A stretch of 64,000 bases of DNA from Collimonas fungivorans (GCF_001584145.1 NZ_CP013232.1:62001-126000), one strand, 5' to 3'. Positions 1 to 8,881 are shown, numbered from the stretch's first letter. The notes: generated from the sequence alone by a model not told the origin. Translations and numbers: made by a program.

Positions 1-1
1 C

Positions 2-1672
2 CTCGATTTCCTGAGCCAGATCACCAATACCGACTTCGGCGTGCCAGGCGTGCAAAAAGGCAGCAACTGCGGCGCGCCGAATTTCCCGCTGGTGCTGTCC
101 AACGTGGTTGGCGTTTCGTCAGGCAAGCCGATCTTCAATCCCTATGCCTTGGTCGCCAAACAGTTCACCGCTACCAAGCCCGACGGCAGCAGCATGAATG
201 TGCCGCTGAACGTCGGCATCATCAGCTTCGTGCCGCCGCAGATCATGGACTGGGACCAGAAAAACCTGGCCGGCAAGGTCATGGTCAACGGCGTGCAGGA
301 ATCGGCGCTGAAGTATGTGCCGGAGATGCGCAGCAAGGGCGCCGACCTGGTGGTGGCGCTGTCGCACGGTGGCCTGGATGCCTCGCCGTACAGCCCGAAA
401 ATGGAAAACGGCAGCCTGTACCTGGCCACCACCGGCATCGACGCCTTGATGCTGGGCCACGCCCACCTGATTTTCCCGCAAGCGCGTGAAGCCGGCGCGC
501 CTGCCATCGACGCTTCGCTGGCGGCCTTGCCGAGCACCCTGGTCGATACCAGCAAGGGCCTGGTCAACGGCATTCCGGCAGTGATGGCGCAGAGCTGGGG
601 CCGGCGCCTGGGCATCATCAAGATGGTGTTGAAATACCAGGGCGGCAAATGGGTAGTGCAAAAAGACCAGACCAGCGTCGAAGCGCGCGGTTTCAAATAT
701 GCCGACGGCAAGACCAATATCGACGCCGATCCTTCGATTGCGCCGCTGGTCGCCACCGAGCACCAGGCTACCTTGTCCTACGCCACGCAGCCGCTGGGCA
801 CTACGACGGATTTCGAGATGTCGGCGTACTTCTCGCTGGTGGGCGACGTCAGCGCGATCCAGATCGTCAACCAGGCGCAGATCGACTATGTGAAAACCTT
901 CCTCGCCAGTTCCACCGATCCGGTCCTGGCCAGCTACAAGTCGATTCCGGTGATTTCCTGCAGCGCGCCGTTCAAGGCCGGCCGCAATGGCCCTACCGAC
1001 TTTACCGACGTCGCTCCGGGCGCATCCCCGGCAACGCCGTTCGGTTTGCAGGTCCGCAATCCGGGTGATTTGTACTTGTACGGCAACAACAACCTGCAAG
1101 CGGTCAAGATCAAGGGTTCCGACCTGAAAAACTGGCTGGAAACCGCGGCCAAGCAATTCGCCATGATCAATCCGGCCAGCACCGGCGAGCAAGACCTGGT
1201 GCCGTCCTATTCGACCATCTTCAACTACGATGTGTTCTACGCCGAAAACAACGCGATGCAGTACCAGATCGACGTCACCAAACCGGCCGGCAGCCGCATC
1301 GTCAACCTGACCTACGCCGGCAAGGCGGTAGCCGACAGCGACGACTTCATCGTCGCCACCAATGACTACCGCGCGGGCGGCGGCGGCAACGTGCCGGGCA
1401 TCGACGGCAGCAAGACCATCATCAAGTCGCCGGACGCCAGCCAGGCGGTGGTCAGCGCCTACCTGAAAAAACAGGGCAAGGTCACCAATGCGGCAAACGG
1501 CAGCGGGCAAAGCTGGAGTTTCGTCAAAGTGGCTACGCAAGGCCCGGTCATCCTGCGTTCGGCGCCGGGCAAGATGGCGGTGGCGCAAGCGTTGGGCCTG
1601 GGGCGGGTGACGGCGGAAGGCGCGCTGGATGCCAGCGGTTTTGCCAAGTATGCAATCGACTTGAGCAAATGA
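2..1672 (+). CDS. cpdB: Periplasmic 2',3'-cyclic-nucleotide 2'-phosphodiesterase/5'-nucleotidase, 5' end missing
   Basis: The frame is already open at the left edge, so the signal peptide and the first metal-binding motifs lie outside the window. What is visible is the rest of the calcineurin-like metallophosphatase domain, including the GHAH box followed by IFP, and then a full C-terminal 5'-nucleotidase domain that ends after a conserved glycine-rich NDYRAGGGGN stretch. This layout is that of CpdB, which hydrolyses 2',3'-cyclic nucleotides and 3'-nucleotides in the periplasm to scavenge phosphate and nucleosides. About 556 residues are present; the family is usually about 650. The stop codon overlaps the start of the next gene (ATGA), so the two are probably co-translated. 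A related 5'-nucleotidase (UshA-like) specificity cannot be excluded. Confidence 0.88.
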   Translation, partial: LDFLSQITNTDFGVPGVQKGSNCGAPNFPLVLSNVVGVSSGKPIFNPYALVAKQFTATKPDGSSMNVPLNVGIISFVPPQIMDWDQKNLAGKVMVNGVQESALKYVPEMRSKGADLVVALSHGGLDASPYSPKMENGSLYLATTGIDALMLGHAHLIFPQAREAGAPAIDASLAALPSTLVDTSKGLVNGIPAVMAQSWGRRLGIIKMVLKYQGGKWVVQKDQTSVEARGFKYADGKTNIDADPSIAPLVATEHQATLSYATQPLGTTTDFEMSAYFSLVGDVSAIQIVNQAQIDYVKTFLASSTDPVLASYKSIPVISCSAPFKAGRNGPTDFTDVAPGASPATPFGLQVRNPGDLYLYGNNNLQAVKIKGSDLKNWLETAAKQFAMINPASTGEQDLVPSYSTIFNYDVFYAENNAMQYQIDVTKPAGSRIVNLTYAGKAVADSDDFIVATNDYRAGGGGNVPGIDGSKTIIKSPDASQAVVSAYLKKQGKVTNAANGSGQSWSFVKVATQGPVILRSAPGKMAVAQALGLGRVTAEGALDASGFAKYAIDLSK

Positions 1673-2421
1673 TGAAAAACAGGAAACCGCTTGCCGCTCT
1701 TGATAAGATCGCGTTCTTGCTGGTGGCTGCGGCGCTGGGTGCCTGCACCGGCGAGGTAGCACCGGACAATGCCCGCATCGAGTCGGTCGGCATGCTGGCC
1801 TTGCACGGCCGCCAGGTCAGCGCGATTACCCAGCTGCAAGCCTGGGCAGCAGCGGGGCGGCCGGTGGCGCAGCGCGAACTGGCGCTGGCGCTGGCGTCGA
1901 TTCCCGACCAGTCCGCGCAAGCCGGCGCCTGGCTGGAGAAAGCGGCGGCGGCGGGCGATACGGAATCCCGGTTTCAATTGGCGCAAGCGCTTTATCAAGG
2001 CAGCCTGGGACTCAAGCTTGACCAGGCCCAGGCCTGGAGCTGGTATGAGCGCGCGGCCAAGTCGGGCAATGCAAAAGCCAGTTTCATGCTGGCCCGCATG
2101 GCCAAATACGGCGAAGGCGTGCCGCGCGACCTGAAACTTTCGGCCACCTGGCTGCTGCAGGCCAGCAAGCAGGGCAATGCGCAGGCGATGTTCCTGCTGT
2201 CGAACGCCTATGCCGCAGGCGAGGGCGTGGAGCAGAATCCGCAACTGGCCCGGGAGTGGCTGGAACGTTCGGCCGAAGGCGATTTCCCGGTAGCGATACA
2301 GGCCCTCGCCATGAGCCTGGAAGGCGGCGACCGGCATGGCGAACCGGATCCTGTGCGGGCGCGCCACCTGATCAAGGAAGCCACCGACGAGCGCAGCATG
2401 CGCTGGAATAACTACCAGTAG
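1669..2421 (+). CDS. Sel1-repeat lipoprotein
   Basis: Residues 1-26 form a lipoprotein signal peptide with lipobox LGAC (Cys26), so the product is probably anchored to a membrane in the periplasm. The remainder contains about four Sel1-like helical repeats, recognisable by segments such as AGAWLEKAAAAGD, SWYERAAKSGNAKA and TWLLQASKQGNAQA. Sel1 repeats are protein-interaction scaffolds; no enzymatic motif is seen. The ATG at 1669 overlaps the TGA of cpdB, indicating translational coupling and suggesting an accessory role linked to that enzyme, which is inference. A second in-frame ATG follows at once (1672). The stop codon lies inside the first palindrome of the downstream REPIN-like repeat. 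Confidence 0.85.
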   Translation: MMKNRKPLAALDKIAFLLVAAALGACTGEVAPDNARIESVGMLALHGRQVSAITQLQAWAAAGRPVAQRELALALASIPDQSAQAGAWLEKAAAAGDTESRFQLAQALYQGSLGLKLDQAQAWSWYERAAKSGNAKASFMLARMAKYGEGVPRDLKLSATWLLQASKQGNAQAMFLLSNAYAAGEGVEQNPQLAREWLERSAEGDFPVAIQALAMSLEGGDRHGEPDPVRARHLIKEATDERSMRWNNYQ

Positions 2422-2535
2422 GGTGGGCGCCTGTGCCCACGCGTGACCGCGATAACCGGAGTACATACCTGCGTGGCGCTGGAACGGTATGCATGTGATG
2501 TGAATTTCCGCGTGGGCACGATGTGCCTACCCTAC
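2418..2535. repeat. REPIN-like pair of inverted palindromic repeats
   Basis: Two copies of a roughly 26-bp sequence lie in opposite orientation at 2418-2443 and 2509-2535. Each begins or ends with GTAGGGTGGGC or its complement and contains its own palindrome (GTGGGC...GCCCAC in the left copy, GTGGGCAC...GTGCCTAC in the right). The arrangement, two REP-type hairpins facing each other about 65 bp apart just after a stop codon, matches the REPIN pattern. No other copy was noticed in the window. It also occupies the position where a transcript end would be expected. Confidence 0.6.
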
Positions 2536-2670
2536 GCGCTGGTCCTCATACTCAACGGAGTAGAATTAACCAGGAACCTGTGTGCCCGTCCGGCGTCATA
2601 TGCCGGCTGCCGGCCTTTGCATCGGCAGTATCTGCACACACCAGACCCGGATTTTTCATGAGGATTTTTC

Positions 2671-3486
2671 ATGCTTTTGTCACCACGACGAACTTTCGTT
2701 GCCGCCCTCCTCCTCACCGCCACCCAGATCGCCTTTGCGCAAGCGCCGAAAACCGTCTTCCTTGAAGAGCTGACCTGGACCGAGCTGCGCAGCCAGGTCC
2801 AGGCCGGCAAGACCACCATCCTGATCCCCATCGGCGCGACCGAGCAAAGCGGCCCCGATGTCGCGCTGGGAAAGCACAACATCAGGGTGAAAGTTTTATC
2901 GCAGCGGATCGCGGAAGGCCTGGGCAATGCGCTGGTGGCGCCGGTGATCGCTTACGTGCCGGAAGGCAATTATGCGCCGCCTACATCCCACATGCGCTTC
3001 CCCGGCACCATCACGATCCCGGACGATGTTTTCCAGAAGACGCTGGAATCGGCCGCCAACAGTTTCAAGGTCCACGGTTTCAAGAACATCGTTTTCCTGG
3101 GCGACCATGGCGGTTACCAGAACGATATCAAGAAAGCCGTGGCGCAGCTGAACAAGAGCTGGTCCGGTTCGCCGGCTCGGGCCATCCTGCCGCCGGAATA
3201 TTACGCCGCCAGCTCGGACGGCTATGCCGAGATACTGCGCAAGCGCGGTTATCGCGACGATGAAATCGGCACCCATGCCGGCCTCGCCGACACCTCGCTG
3301 CAGCTGGCAGTGGCGCCGCAGATGGTGCGCCAGGACAGCTTGCGCAATGGTCCCAAGCTCGGCCTGGCCGACGGCGTCTATGGCGGCGATCCGCGCCGCT
3401 CCAGCGCTGAAATCGGCCAGCTCGGCATCGACAACATCGTGGCGCAGACCGTCAAGGCGCTCAAGGCCGAGACCGCGGCCCGCTGA
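2671..3486 (+). CDS. Exported creatininase-family protein
   Basis: A signal peptide (cleavage expected after IAFA, about residue 23) is followed by a creatininase-fold domain with the GATEQ box, the conserved GDHGG loop and a THAG..DTS box. Creatininase-family enzymes are metal-dependent amidohydrolases. Compared with characterised creatininase, the first metal-binding segment reads EQSGPDVALGKHN: the usual His two residues after Glu is Ser, while His occupies the usual Asp position; the later Glu of HAG..ETS is Asp. The ligand set is therefore altered, so the substrate is unknown and creatinine should not be assumed. A 10-bp direct repeat (ATTTTTCATG) precedes and includes the start; an AGGA six bases upstream supports ATG 2671. 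The next gene, a beta-propeller, is 55 bp downstream on the same strand. Confidence 0.82.
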   Translation: MLLSPRRTFVAALLLTATQIAFAQAPKTVFLEELTWTELRSQVQAGKTTILIPIGATEQSGPDVALGKHNIRVKVLSQRIAEGLGNALVAPVIAYVPEGNYAPPTSHMRFPGTITIPDDVFQKTLESAANSFKVHGFKNIVFLGDHGGYQNDIKKAVAQLNKSWSGSPARAILPPEYYAASSDGYAEILRKRGYRDDEIGTHAGLADTSLQLAVAPQMVRQDSLRNGPKLGLADGVYGGDPRRSSAEIGQLGIDNIVAQTVKALKAETAAR

Positions 3487-3541
3487 ATTATCACTTCAAT
3501 TACTGGCACTACTTTGCTGCTTATTTAATCAAGGAACCATC

Positions 3542-4735
3542 ATGCAATTTCGTTCTTGCCGCTCTGGTCATTTATCGCGCCTCGCCGTCTCCGTCAGCAG
3601 CGCCCTGGCCGTCTTGTCCGTCGCCGCCGGCGCATCGGCCGCGCCGGCTGCTCCAGCAGCCATCGCCACCGTGGCCGGCATGCCGCCCGTGGTCAATCCC
3701 GCCAACCTGTACAGCGAAGCCGGCGCCGGCCACCTTAGCCCGGTGGTGGCCGACGCATTGCCACGGATCTATGTGCCTAACCTGCGCTCCAACGACGTCT
3801 ACGTGATCGATCCGGCGACCTTCAAGGTAGTCGAGAAATTCCGCGTCGGCTACAGCCCGCAGCACGTGGTGCCGGCCTGGGACCTGAAAACCCTGTGGGT
3901 GGCGAACAACGCCGAAGGCCGGCCCGACGGCAGCCTGACGCCTATCGATCCGAAGACCGCCAAGCCGGGCAAGGAAGTGGCGGTGGAGGATCCCTACAAT
4001 ATGTACTTCACGCCGGACGGCAAGGAAGCCATCGTGGTGGTGGAAGCCCATGCCCAGCTGGACTTCCGCGATGCGCACACGATGGCCTTGAAATCGAGCC
4101 TGCCGGTGCCGGAATGCAAGGGCATCAACCACGCCGATTTTTCCATCGACGGCAAATACGCCCTGTTCACCTGCGAGTTCGGCGGCAAGCTGGCCAAGAT
4201 CGACATGGTCAACCGCAAGGTGCTCGGTTACCTGCTGCTCGACAAGAAAGGCATGCCGCAAGACATCCGCATCGCGCCGGACGGCAAGGCGTTTTTTGTG
4301 GCCGACATGATGGCCGATGGCGTCTATGTGGTGGATGGCGACAGCTTCACCAAGACCGGTTTCATCAAGACCGGCGTAGGCACCCACGGCTTGTATCCGA
4401 GCCGCGACGGCAGCAAGCTGTACATTTCCAACCGCGGCTCCAACAAAGTCCACGGCGCGCGCCATGGCAAGGGCAGCATCTCGGTGCTCGATTTCGCCAC
4501 GCGCCAGGTGGTGGCCAACTGGCCGATCCCGGGCGGCGGCAGCCCTGACATGGGCAACGTTAGCGCGGACGGCAAGATGCTGTGGCTGTCAGGGCGTTTC
4601 GACGATGTCGTGTACGCGATCGACACCAGCAGCGGCGCGGTCAAGTCGATTCCGGTCGGGATGGAGCCGCACGGCCTCACCGTGTGGCCGCAGCCGGGCC
4701 GTTATTCGCTGGGCCACACCGGCAACATGCGCTGA
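3542..4735 (+). CDS. Exported YVTN-family beta-propeller protein
   Basis: An Ala-rich signal peptide (about 35 residues) precedes repeated blade motifs of the YVTN/NHL type, for example VYVIDPATFKVVEKFRVG, LWVANNAEG, VYVVDGDSF and LYISNRGSNKVHG. Such propellers bind ligands or partner proteins in the periplasm; they also occur in cytochrome d1-like proteins, but no haem motif is seen here. The frame remains open upstream into the creatininase gene, but ATG 3542 is preferred because it begins the signal peptide and has AAGGA seven bases upstream. Spacing suggests co-transcription with the exported creatininase-like gene, so the two may act on the same periplasmic substrate; that is inference. 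Confidence 0.82.
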   Translation: MQFRSCRSGHLSRLAVSVSSALAVLSVAAGASAAPAAPAAIATVAGMPPVVNPANLYSEAGAGHLSPVVADALPRIYVPNLRSNDVYVIDPATFKVVEKFRVGYSPQHVVPAWDLKTLWVANNAEGRPDGSLTPIDPKTAKPGKEVAVEDPYNMYFTPDGKEAIVVVEAHAQLDFRDAHTMALKSSLPVPECKGINHADFSIDGKYALFTCEFGGKLAKIDMVNRKVLGYLLLDKKGMPQDIRIAPDGKAFFVADMMADGVYVVDGDSFTKTGFIKTGVGTHGLYPSRDGSKLYISNRGSNKVHGARHGKGSISVLDFATRQVVANWPIPGGGSPDMGNVSADGKMLWLSGRFDDVVYAIDTSSGAVKSIPVGMEPHGLTVWPQPGRYSLGHTGNMR

Positions 4736-4765
4736 TCGGCGCTGACTTCCACTGACCTGACCGCG

Positions 4766-5848
4766 TTACGGCGCGCTTGGGCAGGACGCCGGCACCCGGC
4801 CGCCGAACAAAACTGCCTGGCCGCAAGCCGATGCAAACATGGCGCGGTTGTCGTGGCCGACGCCAGGCACTTGCACCACGCTCTGCTGCAATCCGGACGG
4901 ATGACGTTTCTGCAGGTAGCTGAAATAGGACAGGCCGCGCGCCAGGCGATAAGGGCCTTGCGCCATCGCCGGGCAGGAGCGGTCGATGAAGTGCGTGTAA
5001 GGATTGGTGTCGGCCATGCCCAGCAGATAAGTCACCTTGCGCGCGGCATAGCGTGTTTCAAGTCCAGCCACGTCTTGCCCGGCGACATAGGCCGGGATCG
5101 CGTTCAAACCATATTTCCACTGATTCACGGCCGGACATGCAGTCGTGTCGGCCGGCTGGAAAGCGCCGTCCGGGCCTGGCCTGCTGTTGTCGAAATACAG
5201 GTAAGTCGAGGGATTCGCCACCACGTAACGCACGCCGATCCCGGCCTTGCGCAGTACCGCTTCCGCCTGCCCCGCCACGGCGTAGCGCTGGACGATCTGG
5301 GCGCCGGCGGAATGGCCCGCCACCACCACCTCGGCCAGGGCCGGATAGAGCTTGCGGTCGGTGAAATGTTCAAGCACGGCATCCATGGCGCTGAACGAGC
5401 TGACGGCGGCAGGACTGCGCGCCGGCTCGCCGCCCTTCCAGCCCTCTTGCGTCCAGGCCAGCGTCGCGGCCGGCAGCTGGAACGCTCGCAGGTCAGGCGG
5501 CGTCAGGAATTGCGGCGCGATCACCAGGCTGCCGGCGCCGGCAGCACCGGCGTCGGCGACCGCCTGGCGTCCCGATTCGAAATAGACGTCGGCATTGCGC
5601 AAAGTACCGTGGACCACGATCAGCACCCGCTTCACATCCGGCGCCGGCGCATCGATCCGATGGTCGGCATAGACCGGCAGCAAACCTTCGCCCTGCGCGG
5701 TTTTGACGGTAATCCGCTGGTCCGCGATTTTTTTCACGGGCGCATCCAGCACCGACTCTTGTTTTGGCGCTTGCCTGGCTACCTCGCCGGCGCAGCCGGA
5801 AACCAGCAAGACCAAGGCCGTAAAACCTGCTGCACGATTGACTGGCAT
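4766..5848 (-). CDS. Lipoprotein with alpha/beta-hydrolase fold
   Basis: The chosen start (ATG at 5848, GGAG seven bases upstream) gives a short signal peptide with lipobox VSGC at about residue 19; a longer open frame upstream adds 37 unlikely residues. The mature protein has an alpha/beta-hydrolase core: VLIVVHGTLRNADVYFE resembles an oxyanion-hole strand, GHSAGAQ is the nucleophile elbow (Ser), and GVGHD near the C-terminus is a likely catalytic His region. It is probably an esterase or lipase-like enzyme on the periplasmic side. The substrate is not evident. It is convergent with the beta-propeller gene and divergent from another hydrolase. Confidence 0.78.
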   Translation of the reverse strand: MPVNRAAGFTALVLLVSGCAGEVARQAPKQESVLDAPVKKIADQRITVKTAQGEGLLPVYADHRIDAPAPDVKRVLIVVHGTLRNADVYFESGRQAVADAGAAGAGSLVIAPQFLTPPDLRAFQLPAATLAWTQEGWKGGEPARSPAAVSSFSAMDAVLEHFTDRKLYPALAEVVVAGHSAGAQIVQRYAVAGQAEAVLRKAGIGVRYVVANPSTYLYFDNSRPGPDGAFQPADTTACPAVNQWKYGLNAIPAYVAGQDVAGLETRYAARKVTYLLGMADTNPYTHFIDRSCPAMAQGPYRLARGLSYFSYLQKRHPSGLQQSVVQVPGVGHDNRAMFASACGQAVLFGGRVPASCPSAP

Positions 5849-6117
5849 GGACGATCTCCGCACAAAATTGAGTGCTTCGATTCTGGATGAAAACGGCGCA
5901 GAACAGAAGTCCCGCGAGCGCTTTTCTCCGCGCCCGATTGATGATGCCAATCCGTACATGATCGAGGCGGTGGCTGCCGGTTATGGCTATTGCCGAGGTT
6001 TTTCCAGGCCGGCGGCGGCAATCGCCGGCTTGTCATATTGCTGGGTTATAGTTATCGTGCAGCCTGCGCGCGCTGCCGTCCCGTTGTATCTGTCTGACAT
6101 CAACTTTCCACCTGATC

Positions 6118-6834
6118 ATGCAAGACATAGAATCTTTCGAAGTCGCCTACGAAAACTTCGCGCTGAAAGGCGATTTCCATCCTGCCGCATCGTCCAGCCA
6201 TGTCCTGATACTGCACGGCGCGGGCGTCAGCTCGCGCGCTACCGCCAGCCGTTCAGGATTGCGGCCGGCGCTGCAGGCGCGCGGCATCTCCAGCACCTCC
6301 TTCGATTGCATCGGCCATGGCGACACCGGCGGCTCGCTGCAACATTCCTCGCTAAGCAGCCGCACGCGCCAGGCCGAAGCGGTGATCGCCGCGCGCAAGC
6401 TGGCGCAGCCGCTGGTGATCTGCGGCAGCAGCATGGGCGCATACAACGCCATCAGGCTGACCCAGACCCATGATGTCGCCGGGTTGATCCTGATTGTGCC
6501 CGGCGTCTACACGCCAGCGGCTTACAACGTGTCGTTCGGGCCGCAGTTCTCCGCGATCATCCGGCGCGACCATAGCTGGGCCGACAGCGACGCCTGGGCG
6601 ATCCTGGCGGAATTCAAGGGCAAGCTGCTGGTGATCGCCGCCGAACACGATGCGGTGATCCCGCCGGAAATACCGGAGCGGCTGCTGATGTCGGCGCGCA
6701 AGGCGCGTTCGCGCCGGCTGCGGGTGGTGGCAGGGACCGACCACCAGTGCCTGTTCCCGCTGGTGAGCGAAGAACGTCCGGACGAGTTTGACGAACTGAT
6801 GGACTTGATTGTCGGCTGCGCGAGCGATTCCTAG
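6118..6834 (+). CDS. Small alpha/beta-hydrolase (serine hydrolase)
   Basis: A 238-residue cytoplasmic protein without signal peptide. It shows HGAG after the first core strand, a nucleophile elbow GSSMG with Ser105 as the likely nucleophile, an acid region in AAEHDAVIP and a terminal TDHQC His. This is a complete Ser-Asp-His triad arrangement of the alpha/beta-hydrolase superfamily, and the compact form resembles dienelactone-hydrolase or BAAT-like peptidase-type hydrolases. No gene-specific substrate can be deduced. The 269-bp upstream spacer, shared with the divergent lipoprotein hydrolase, must hold its promoter, though I see no good consensus. Confidence 0.8.
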   Translation: MQDIESFEVAYENFALKGDFHPAASSSHVLILHGAGVSSRATASRSGLRPALQARGISSTSFDCIGHGDTGGSLQHSSLSSRTRQAEAVIAARKLAQPLVICGSSMGAYNAIRLTQTHDVAGLILIVPGVYTPAAYNVSFGPQFSAIIRRDHSWADSDAWAILAEFKGKLLVIAAEHDAVIPPEIPERLLMSARKARSRRLRVVAGTDHQCLFPLVSEERPDEFDELMDLIVGCASDS

Positions 6835-6931
6835 GGCCGGCGCCGGACCAGTACCGATTCCCGATTTCCTCTATGATGCAAGACAGTGGCCGCATTGCGC
6901 GCCAGCGTTTCTAACTGTCAGAGAGAATTCC

Positions 6932-7726
6932 ATGAAAATCGATCTAAGCGACAAACATGCAGTAGTGAGCGGCTCGACCGCCGGCATCGGCCTGGCGATT
7001 GCGCTCGGCCTGGCGCAGGCGGGGGCAACGGTGGTGGTGAACGGCCGCACCCAGGAACGGGTCGACCAGGCCCTGGCGCAGATCCGCGACAAGGTCCCCG
7101 GCGCCCGTCTGCAAGGCATCGCCGCCGACCTCGGCACTCCGGACGGCGCCGCCTTGCTGTTCAGGCAAGTGCTGGAGACCGATATCCTGATCAACAACCT
7201 GGGCATTTTCGAAGCCAAACCTTTCTTCGATATTACCGATGAGGAGTGGCAGCGTTTCTTCGACGTCAACGTGATGAGCGCTGTGCGCCTGTCGCGCCAC
7301 TACGCGCCAGGCATGGTCAAGCGCGGCTGGGGCCGGGTGCAGTTCCTGTCGAGCGAATCGGGTTTGCAGATTCCCAAGGAAATGGTCCACTACGGCATGA
7401 CCAAGACCGCCTTGCTGGCAGTCTCGCGCGGACTGGCTGAAACCCTGGCCGGCAGCGGCGTCACCGTCAACGCCGTATTGCCTGGTCCGACCCGCTCCGA
7501 GGGCGTCGGCGATTTCTTCGCCTCGATGGCGCGCGACCAGGGCATAGCAAGCGAAGCGCTGGAACGCGATTTCCTCAAAGAACATCGCCCCAGCTCGCTG
7601 ATCCAGCGCCTGGCGACGGTAGAAGAAGTCGCCAACATGGTGGTCTACCTGGCGTCTGTACAGGCATCGGCCACGACCGGTGCGGCCCTGCGCGTGGATG
7701 GCGGCGTGGTGCGTTCGATTTCCTGA
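6932..7726 (+). CDS. Short-chain dehydrogenase/reductase (SDR)
   Basis: This 264-residue protein has the classical SDR layout: cofactor-binding SGSTAGIGLA near the N-terminus, NNLG after the fourth strand, catalytic Ser at 140/141 (SSESG), and the Tyr154-x-x-x-Lys158 pair in HYGMTK. The Asn-Gly-Arg after the second strand (VNGRTQER) suggests NADP(H) preference, by general SDR rules. The C-terminus ends with the usual ALRVDGGVVRS. The frame is open further upstream, but ATG 6932 follows a GAGAGAA sequence and begins right at the Rossmann fold. It is an oxidoreductase of unknown substrate; it is not obviously in an operon, being convergent with gstA. Confidence 0.88.
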   Translation: MKIDLSDKHAVVSGSTAGIGLAIALGLAQAGATVVVNGRTQERVDQALAQIRDKVPGARLQGIAADLGTPDGAALLFRQVLETDILINNLGIFEAKPFFDITDEEWQRFFDVNVMSAVRLSRHYAPGMVKRGWGRVQFLSSESGLQIPKEMVHYGMTKTALLAVSRGLAETLAGSGVTVNAVLPGPTRSEGVGDFFASMARDQGIASEALERDFLKEHRPSSLIQRLATVEEVANMVVYLASVQASATTGAALRVDGGVVRSIS

Positions 7727-7738
7727 TCCACCTGGGTC

Positions 7739-8347
7739 CTAGGCGGCGGCTTCCGCTGCCAGCGCGGCCTTCACCGTGGCGCGCGAGCCGATGTTTTCCA
7801 TATAGCGGGCGATGGCCGGCCATTGATTGAGGTCGATCGCAAACAATGGCGTCCAGCGCAGCACCGTGAACAGGTAGGCATCGGCCACGCCGAACTGGGC
7901 GCCGAGCAGGTAGTCGTGCTGCCCCAGGGTGGATGCGACCTGGTCCAGGCGCCGCTGCAGCTTATCCTTGAAGACGGCTTTTACGCCGTCCGGGATCGTC
8001 GTGTTGAACAGCGGGCTCAGTCCCGCGTGGATTTCGCTGGTGATGAAATTCAGCGATTCCTGCAGGCGCACCCGCTGCCAGCTGCCGTTGGCCGGCGCCA
8101 GGCCGGCTTCGGGTTTCAGGTCGGCCAGATACTGCACGATTGCCGGCCCTTCTGTCAGCACCTCGCCGTTCTCCAGCTGCAGCGCCGCTACGTAGCCTTT
8201 CGGATTGATGGCCAGGAAATCCTGGCCGTCGGCAGTGCGTTTGGTCTTGTTGTCGACCTTCACCAATTCAAACCGCAAGCCCAGTTCACGCAGCACGATG
8301 TGCGGCGACAGCGAACAAGTCTCGGGGGCAAAATACAATTTCATCAT
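7739..8347 (-). CDS. gstA: Glutathione S-transferase, beta class
   Basis: The N-terminus reads MKLYFAPETCSLSPHI, closely like E. coli GstA, with the beta-class catalytic Cys at position 10 (counting from the second Met). The thioredoxin-like domain carries the NPKGYVAAL cis-Pro-type loop and TEGPAIVQYL, followed by an all-helical C-terminal domain. The enzyme conjugates glutathione to electrophiles in the cytoplasm. Two consecutive ATG codons are possible starts (8347 and 8344); AGGAGAG lies upstream with better spacing to the second. The gene is divergent from an HxlR-type regulator, a common arrangement for detoxification genes, so it is probably that regulator's target. Confidence 0.9.
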   Translation of the reverse strand: MMKLYFAPETCSLSPHIVLRELGLRFELVKVDNKTKRTADGQDFLAINPKGYVAALQLENGEVLTEGPAIVQYLADLKPEAGLAPANGSWQRVRLQESLNFITSEIHAGLSPLFNTTIPDGVKAVFKDKLQRRLDQVASTLGQHDYLLGAQFGVADAYLFTVLRWTPLFAIDLNQWPAIARYMENIGSRATVKAALAAEAAA

Positions 8348-8469
8348 CCAGCTCTCCTGTGGGATCGCAGCGGTGCGCGGCGACGCAGGAGAGTATGGTG
8401 ACCTCGGTTACTATTGTAAAGAAGGGAGATTTTTGTTATATAGGTACATAAATTATACTTAGGCCGATC
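8348..8469. promoter_or_regulatory. Divergent gstA/hxlR promoter region
   Basis: This 122-bp spacer separates gstA from the HxlR gene. For the rightward gene a TTGTTA (8433-8438) and TATACT (8454-8459) pair could be -35/-10, though the 15-bp spacing is short. Imperfect dyads (GGTTACTATTGTAAAGAAGG at 8406-8425 and ATATAGGTACATA at 8438-8450) are the type of AT-rich sequence HxlR proteins bind. Both are candidates only. Confidence 0.4.
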
Positions 8470-8820
8470 ATGAAGACCAATGTTTCAGGCTGTTCGGTGG
8501 AAGAAGCCATGCTGCTGCTGGGCGGGCGCTGGCGCATGCTGCTGGTGTCTTACCTGCTGGACGGCCCCAAGCGTTTCAACGATTTGCGGCGCGATGTGCC
8601 GAACATTTCCCAGCGCATGCTGACGCTGGACCTGCGCGCGCTGGAAGCGGCCGGACTGGTGCAGCGCACGGTTTACGCCGAGGTGCCGGTCAAGGTGGAG
8701 TACTGCCTTACCGCCGACGGCCAGCGTTTGCGCAAGGTGGTGGAAGTGCTGAAGGAGTTCGGGCTGTGGCTGAAACAGGAACAGCAGCTTAGCCCGGATC
8801 AGGCTAAGCTGGCGCATTGA
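8470..8820 (+). CDS. HxlR-family winged-helix transcriptional regulator
   Basis: The 116-residue protein is a typical HxlR winged helix: the conserved N-terminal Cys8 in GCSVEEAMLLLGGRW, the recognition region FNDLRRDVPNISQRMLTLDLRALE, and the wing V..RTVYAEVPVKVEYCLT. In several family members (such as YodB, HypR, QorR types) the N-terminal Cys senses electrophiles or thiol stress, so a role in controlling the divergent glutathione S-transferase is reasonable. This is inference from family and context. The Shine-Dalgarno is weak, and the predicted -10 lies only about ten bases before the start codon, so the message may be nearly leaderless. Confidence 0.88.
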   Translation: MKTNVSGCSVEEAMLLLGGRWRMLLVSYLLDGPKRFNDLRRDVPNISQRMLTLDLRALEAAGLVQRTVYAEVPVKVEYCLTADGQRLRKVVEVLKEFGLWLKQEQQLSPDQAKLAH

Positions 8821-8881
8821 CCGGAACATTTCACTCTACAGCCGGGTCTGTTAGAGCTACCATCCACATTACGAGACAACG

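Noticed and set aside
119..1762. 547-codon open frame on the minus strand opposite cpdB
   Set aside because: Arg/His-rich, no family features; a shadow of high-GC coding on the other strand.
2443..2661. Open frame after the Sel1 lipoprotein
   Set aside because: It spans the REPIN-like repeat, has no ribosome-binding site and an irregular, Cys-scattered composition.
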